A stretch of DNA of 46,653 nucleotides. Origin: Candidatus Sumerlaeia bacterium (GTDB lineage Bacteria > Sumerlaeota > Sumerlaeia > JABWBI01). Below the pieces are notes generated by a model. The model had not been told where the DNA came from. It did not search any database and was given only the letters and a program-made list of their open reading frames with translations. The DNA lies in assembly GCA_013360565.1 (NCBI GenBank), contig JABWBI010000004.1:1-46653 (forward strand). The letters run 5' to 3'. The position numbers and the translations under genes were made by a program. How positions within the stretch are numbered: position 1 is the stretch's first letter; each line of letters begins with the position of its first letter. Positions 45,354 to 46,653 of this stretch are shown here, piece after piece.

Positions 45354-46653
45354 ATGAATCTCTACGCTGACAACCGTCTCTTCGCCGACTACCTCACCGA
45401 CTTCGAGCGCCTGGCATCCTTCTACAGGCGCTCACATCGTCTCTCGGATCTGCGGGCGCACGTGCCCGCGCCCACCCGGCGGCCCATGACGCCATCTGAT
45501 CTGACCGCGCTGGCGGACTTCAACACCTTGCCCTTCTCGGACGCCGCCGCCGTTCGCTCCCGGGTGGACCGGCTGGCCGACCCCGAGACGGTGTGCACCC
45601 TGACGGGCCAGCAGCCGGGGCTCTTCCTGGGGCCGCTCTACACCATCTTCAAGGCCATCCATGCGATCCGCCTCGCCCGGTGGCTGGAACGCGAGACCGG
45701 CCGGGCCGCAGTCCCCGTGTTCTGGATCGGCTCCGAAGATCACGACTTCGATGAGATCAGCCGGATCGAGTGGCTCGATGGCAAAGGCGTGCGTCACAGT
45801 CACACCGCGAGTCTCCCAGCCGGATTCGACGGTCACAGTGTGGGACTCATGCCGATCGACGCGCGCGCGTTGGAGCAACTTCTCGATCACTGGGCCGCAA
45901 CTCTTCCCGAGACAGAGTTCCGCGCCCCGCTCTTCGCGCTTCTCTCCCAGGCGATCACCGCGTCGAAGACGATCGGCGATCTCTTCCGCCATCTGCTCCT
46001 GCGTCTGTTCCAGCCCGAGGGATTGATTGTCATTGATCCCTGGTCTCCGGCCATCAAGCGCGAACTCCCAGGCCTCTTGGACGTCGAGGTTTCTCGTCCC
46101 GGCGAGTCGACGCGTCAGATTCTGGCGGCCTCCGAGAGGCTGCGGGCCCTGGGCTGCGAGCCTCAGATTCACCGGCGGACGGAAGACGTGAACTTCTTCC
46201 TCTACGTCGGGGGCGTGCGCTGCAAGGTGACGCACGCGCAGGGCCGGTTCCGCACTCACCATCCGCGCACGGGCGAAGTGCTCGAGGAGCACTCGGCCGA
46301 TTCCCTGCGGGCGCTCATGAGCGAGCACCCCGAGCGGCTCAGTGGAAACGTGGCGACCAAGCCGCTCGTGCGTGACCACGTTCTGCAGCCGATCGCCTAC
46401 ATCGCCGGGCCGGGGGAAGTGGGCTACTACGCCCAGCTCCGCGCGCTCTACGACGACGCCGGAGTCCCCATGCCGGCCATCATCCCGCGGGTTCAGGCGA
46501 TCCTGTTGACCCCCTCCATCAGGCGCGCCCTCAAGAAGCTCGGGCTCGACGCGGTGCAGTGGCTCGGCTTGACCGAAGCCCAGCGCACCGAGGCCGTGGC
46601 ACGACGCGGCGCCGGCGCAGCCCTCCTGTCGCGCTTCGACGAGGAGCGCGAGG
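45354..46653 (+). CDS. bshC: Bacillithiol synthase BshC, N-terminal part
   Basis: The gene starts at ATG 45354 and runs off the window; 433 codons are present and the usual length is about 540. The BshC hallmark TGQQPGLFLGPLYTIFKAI is clear near residue 85, followed by VPVFWIGSEDHDFDEI. BshC adds cysteine to GlcN-malate, the last step of bacillithiol synthesis, in the cytoplasm. Presence of this thiol in a LPS-bearing Gram-negative fits some Bacteroidota-, Acidobacteriota- and Deinococcota-like lineages. No bshA or bshB is in the window. No Shine-Dalgarno sits before the ATG, though the start is supported by alignment with family N-termini. Confidence 0.9.
   Translation, partial: MNLYADNRLFADYLTDFERLASFYRRSHRLSDLRAHVPAPTRRPMTPSDLTALADFNTLPFSDAAAVRSRVDRLADPETVCTLTGQQPGLFLGPLYTIFKAIHAIRLARWLERETGRAAVPVFWIGSEDHDFDEISRIEWLDGKGVRHSHTASLPAGFDGHSVGLMPIDARALEQLLDHWAATLPETEFRAPLFALLSQAITASKTIGDLFRHLLLRLFQPEGLIVIDPWSPAIKRELPGLLDVEVSRPGESTRQILAASERLRALGCEPQIHRRTEDVNFFLYVGGVRCKVTHAQGRFRTHHPRTGEVLEEHSADSLRALMSEHPERLSGNVATKPLVRDHVLQPIAYIAGPGEVGYYAQLRALYDDAGVPMPAIIPRVQAILLTPSIRRALKKLGLDAVQWLGLTEAQRTEAVARRGAGAALLSRFDEERE

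Overview
The window is gene-dense, high-G+C bacterial chromosome from a Gram-negative organism. Kdo and heptose synthesis (kdsA, kdsB, a heptose-phosphate kinase), lpxB and LptA/LptC-type export proteins show an LPS outer membrane. There are also a type IV pilin-like protein, many signal-peptide proteins, a presenilin-type membrane protein, a bacillithiol-synthase (bshC) homologue and a dockerin-tailed secreted amylase. The pilin start, the two GHL10-like secreted hydrolases and this gene mix remind me of poorly cultured lineages such as Sumerlaeota or Hydrogenedentota. That placement is inference, not proof. I saw no phage, IS, CRISPR, rRNA or tRNA. No stretch over 300 bases lacks a gene; the longest gap is about 250 bases, at 16478-16727.

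Left part (1-16.5 kb), almost all on the minus strand. After the tail of a RecD2-like helicase (+) come a large secreted protein of unknown function, then a Gfo/Idh oxidoreductase-lpxB-gluQ operon, then a 3-hydroxyacyl-CoA dehydrogenase-like gene coupled to ackA. Next is a tightly overlapped LPS operon: L,D-transpeptidase, hisG, heptose kinase, kdsB, pyrG, kdsA, lptC, lptA and a second, longer LptA/OstA-like gene. CTP synthase sits between the CMP-Kdo and Kdo-8-P genes, so nucleotide supply, sugar synthesis and LPS export are made together.

Middle (16.7-26.7 kb). A secreted PHP-type metallohydrolase (+) converges on a small coiled-coil gene, an AIM24 gene and a small secreted protein (all -). 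Then come plus-strand genes: a CHASE2 adenylate-cyclase-like protein that has lost two catalytic residues and overlaps a FecR-like secreted protein; a sugar-nucleotidyltransferase; Nif3; a zinc-ribbon coiled-coil protein; and a secreted GHL10-like hydrolase.

Right part (26.7-46.6 kb). A minus-strand operon reads argB, nanE, an AAC(3)-like acyltransferase fused to an HExxH domain, a membrane-tailed glycosyltransferase, a presenilin/SPP-like intramembrane aspartyl protease and a nucleosidase. All its genes overlap or nearly touch, and it is the best candidate here for an undescribed system (surface glycan or peptide maturation, inferred). Upstream lie a second GHL10-like hydrolase, a pilin, a tiny lipoprotein, a STAS protein, the 1444-residue amylase and endonuclease IV. 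Then come pepA and a B12/radical SAM enzyme (+), an HDOD protein (-) and the start of bshC (+), cut by the window edge.
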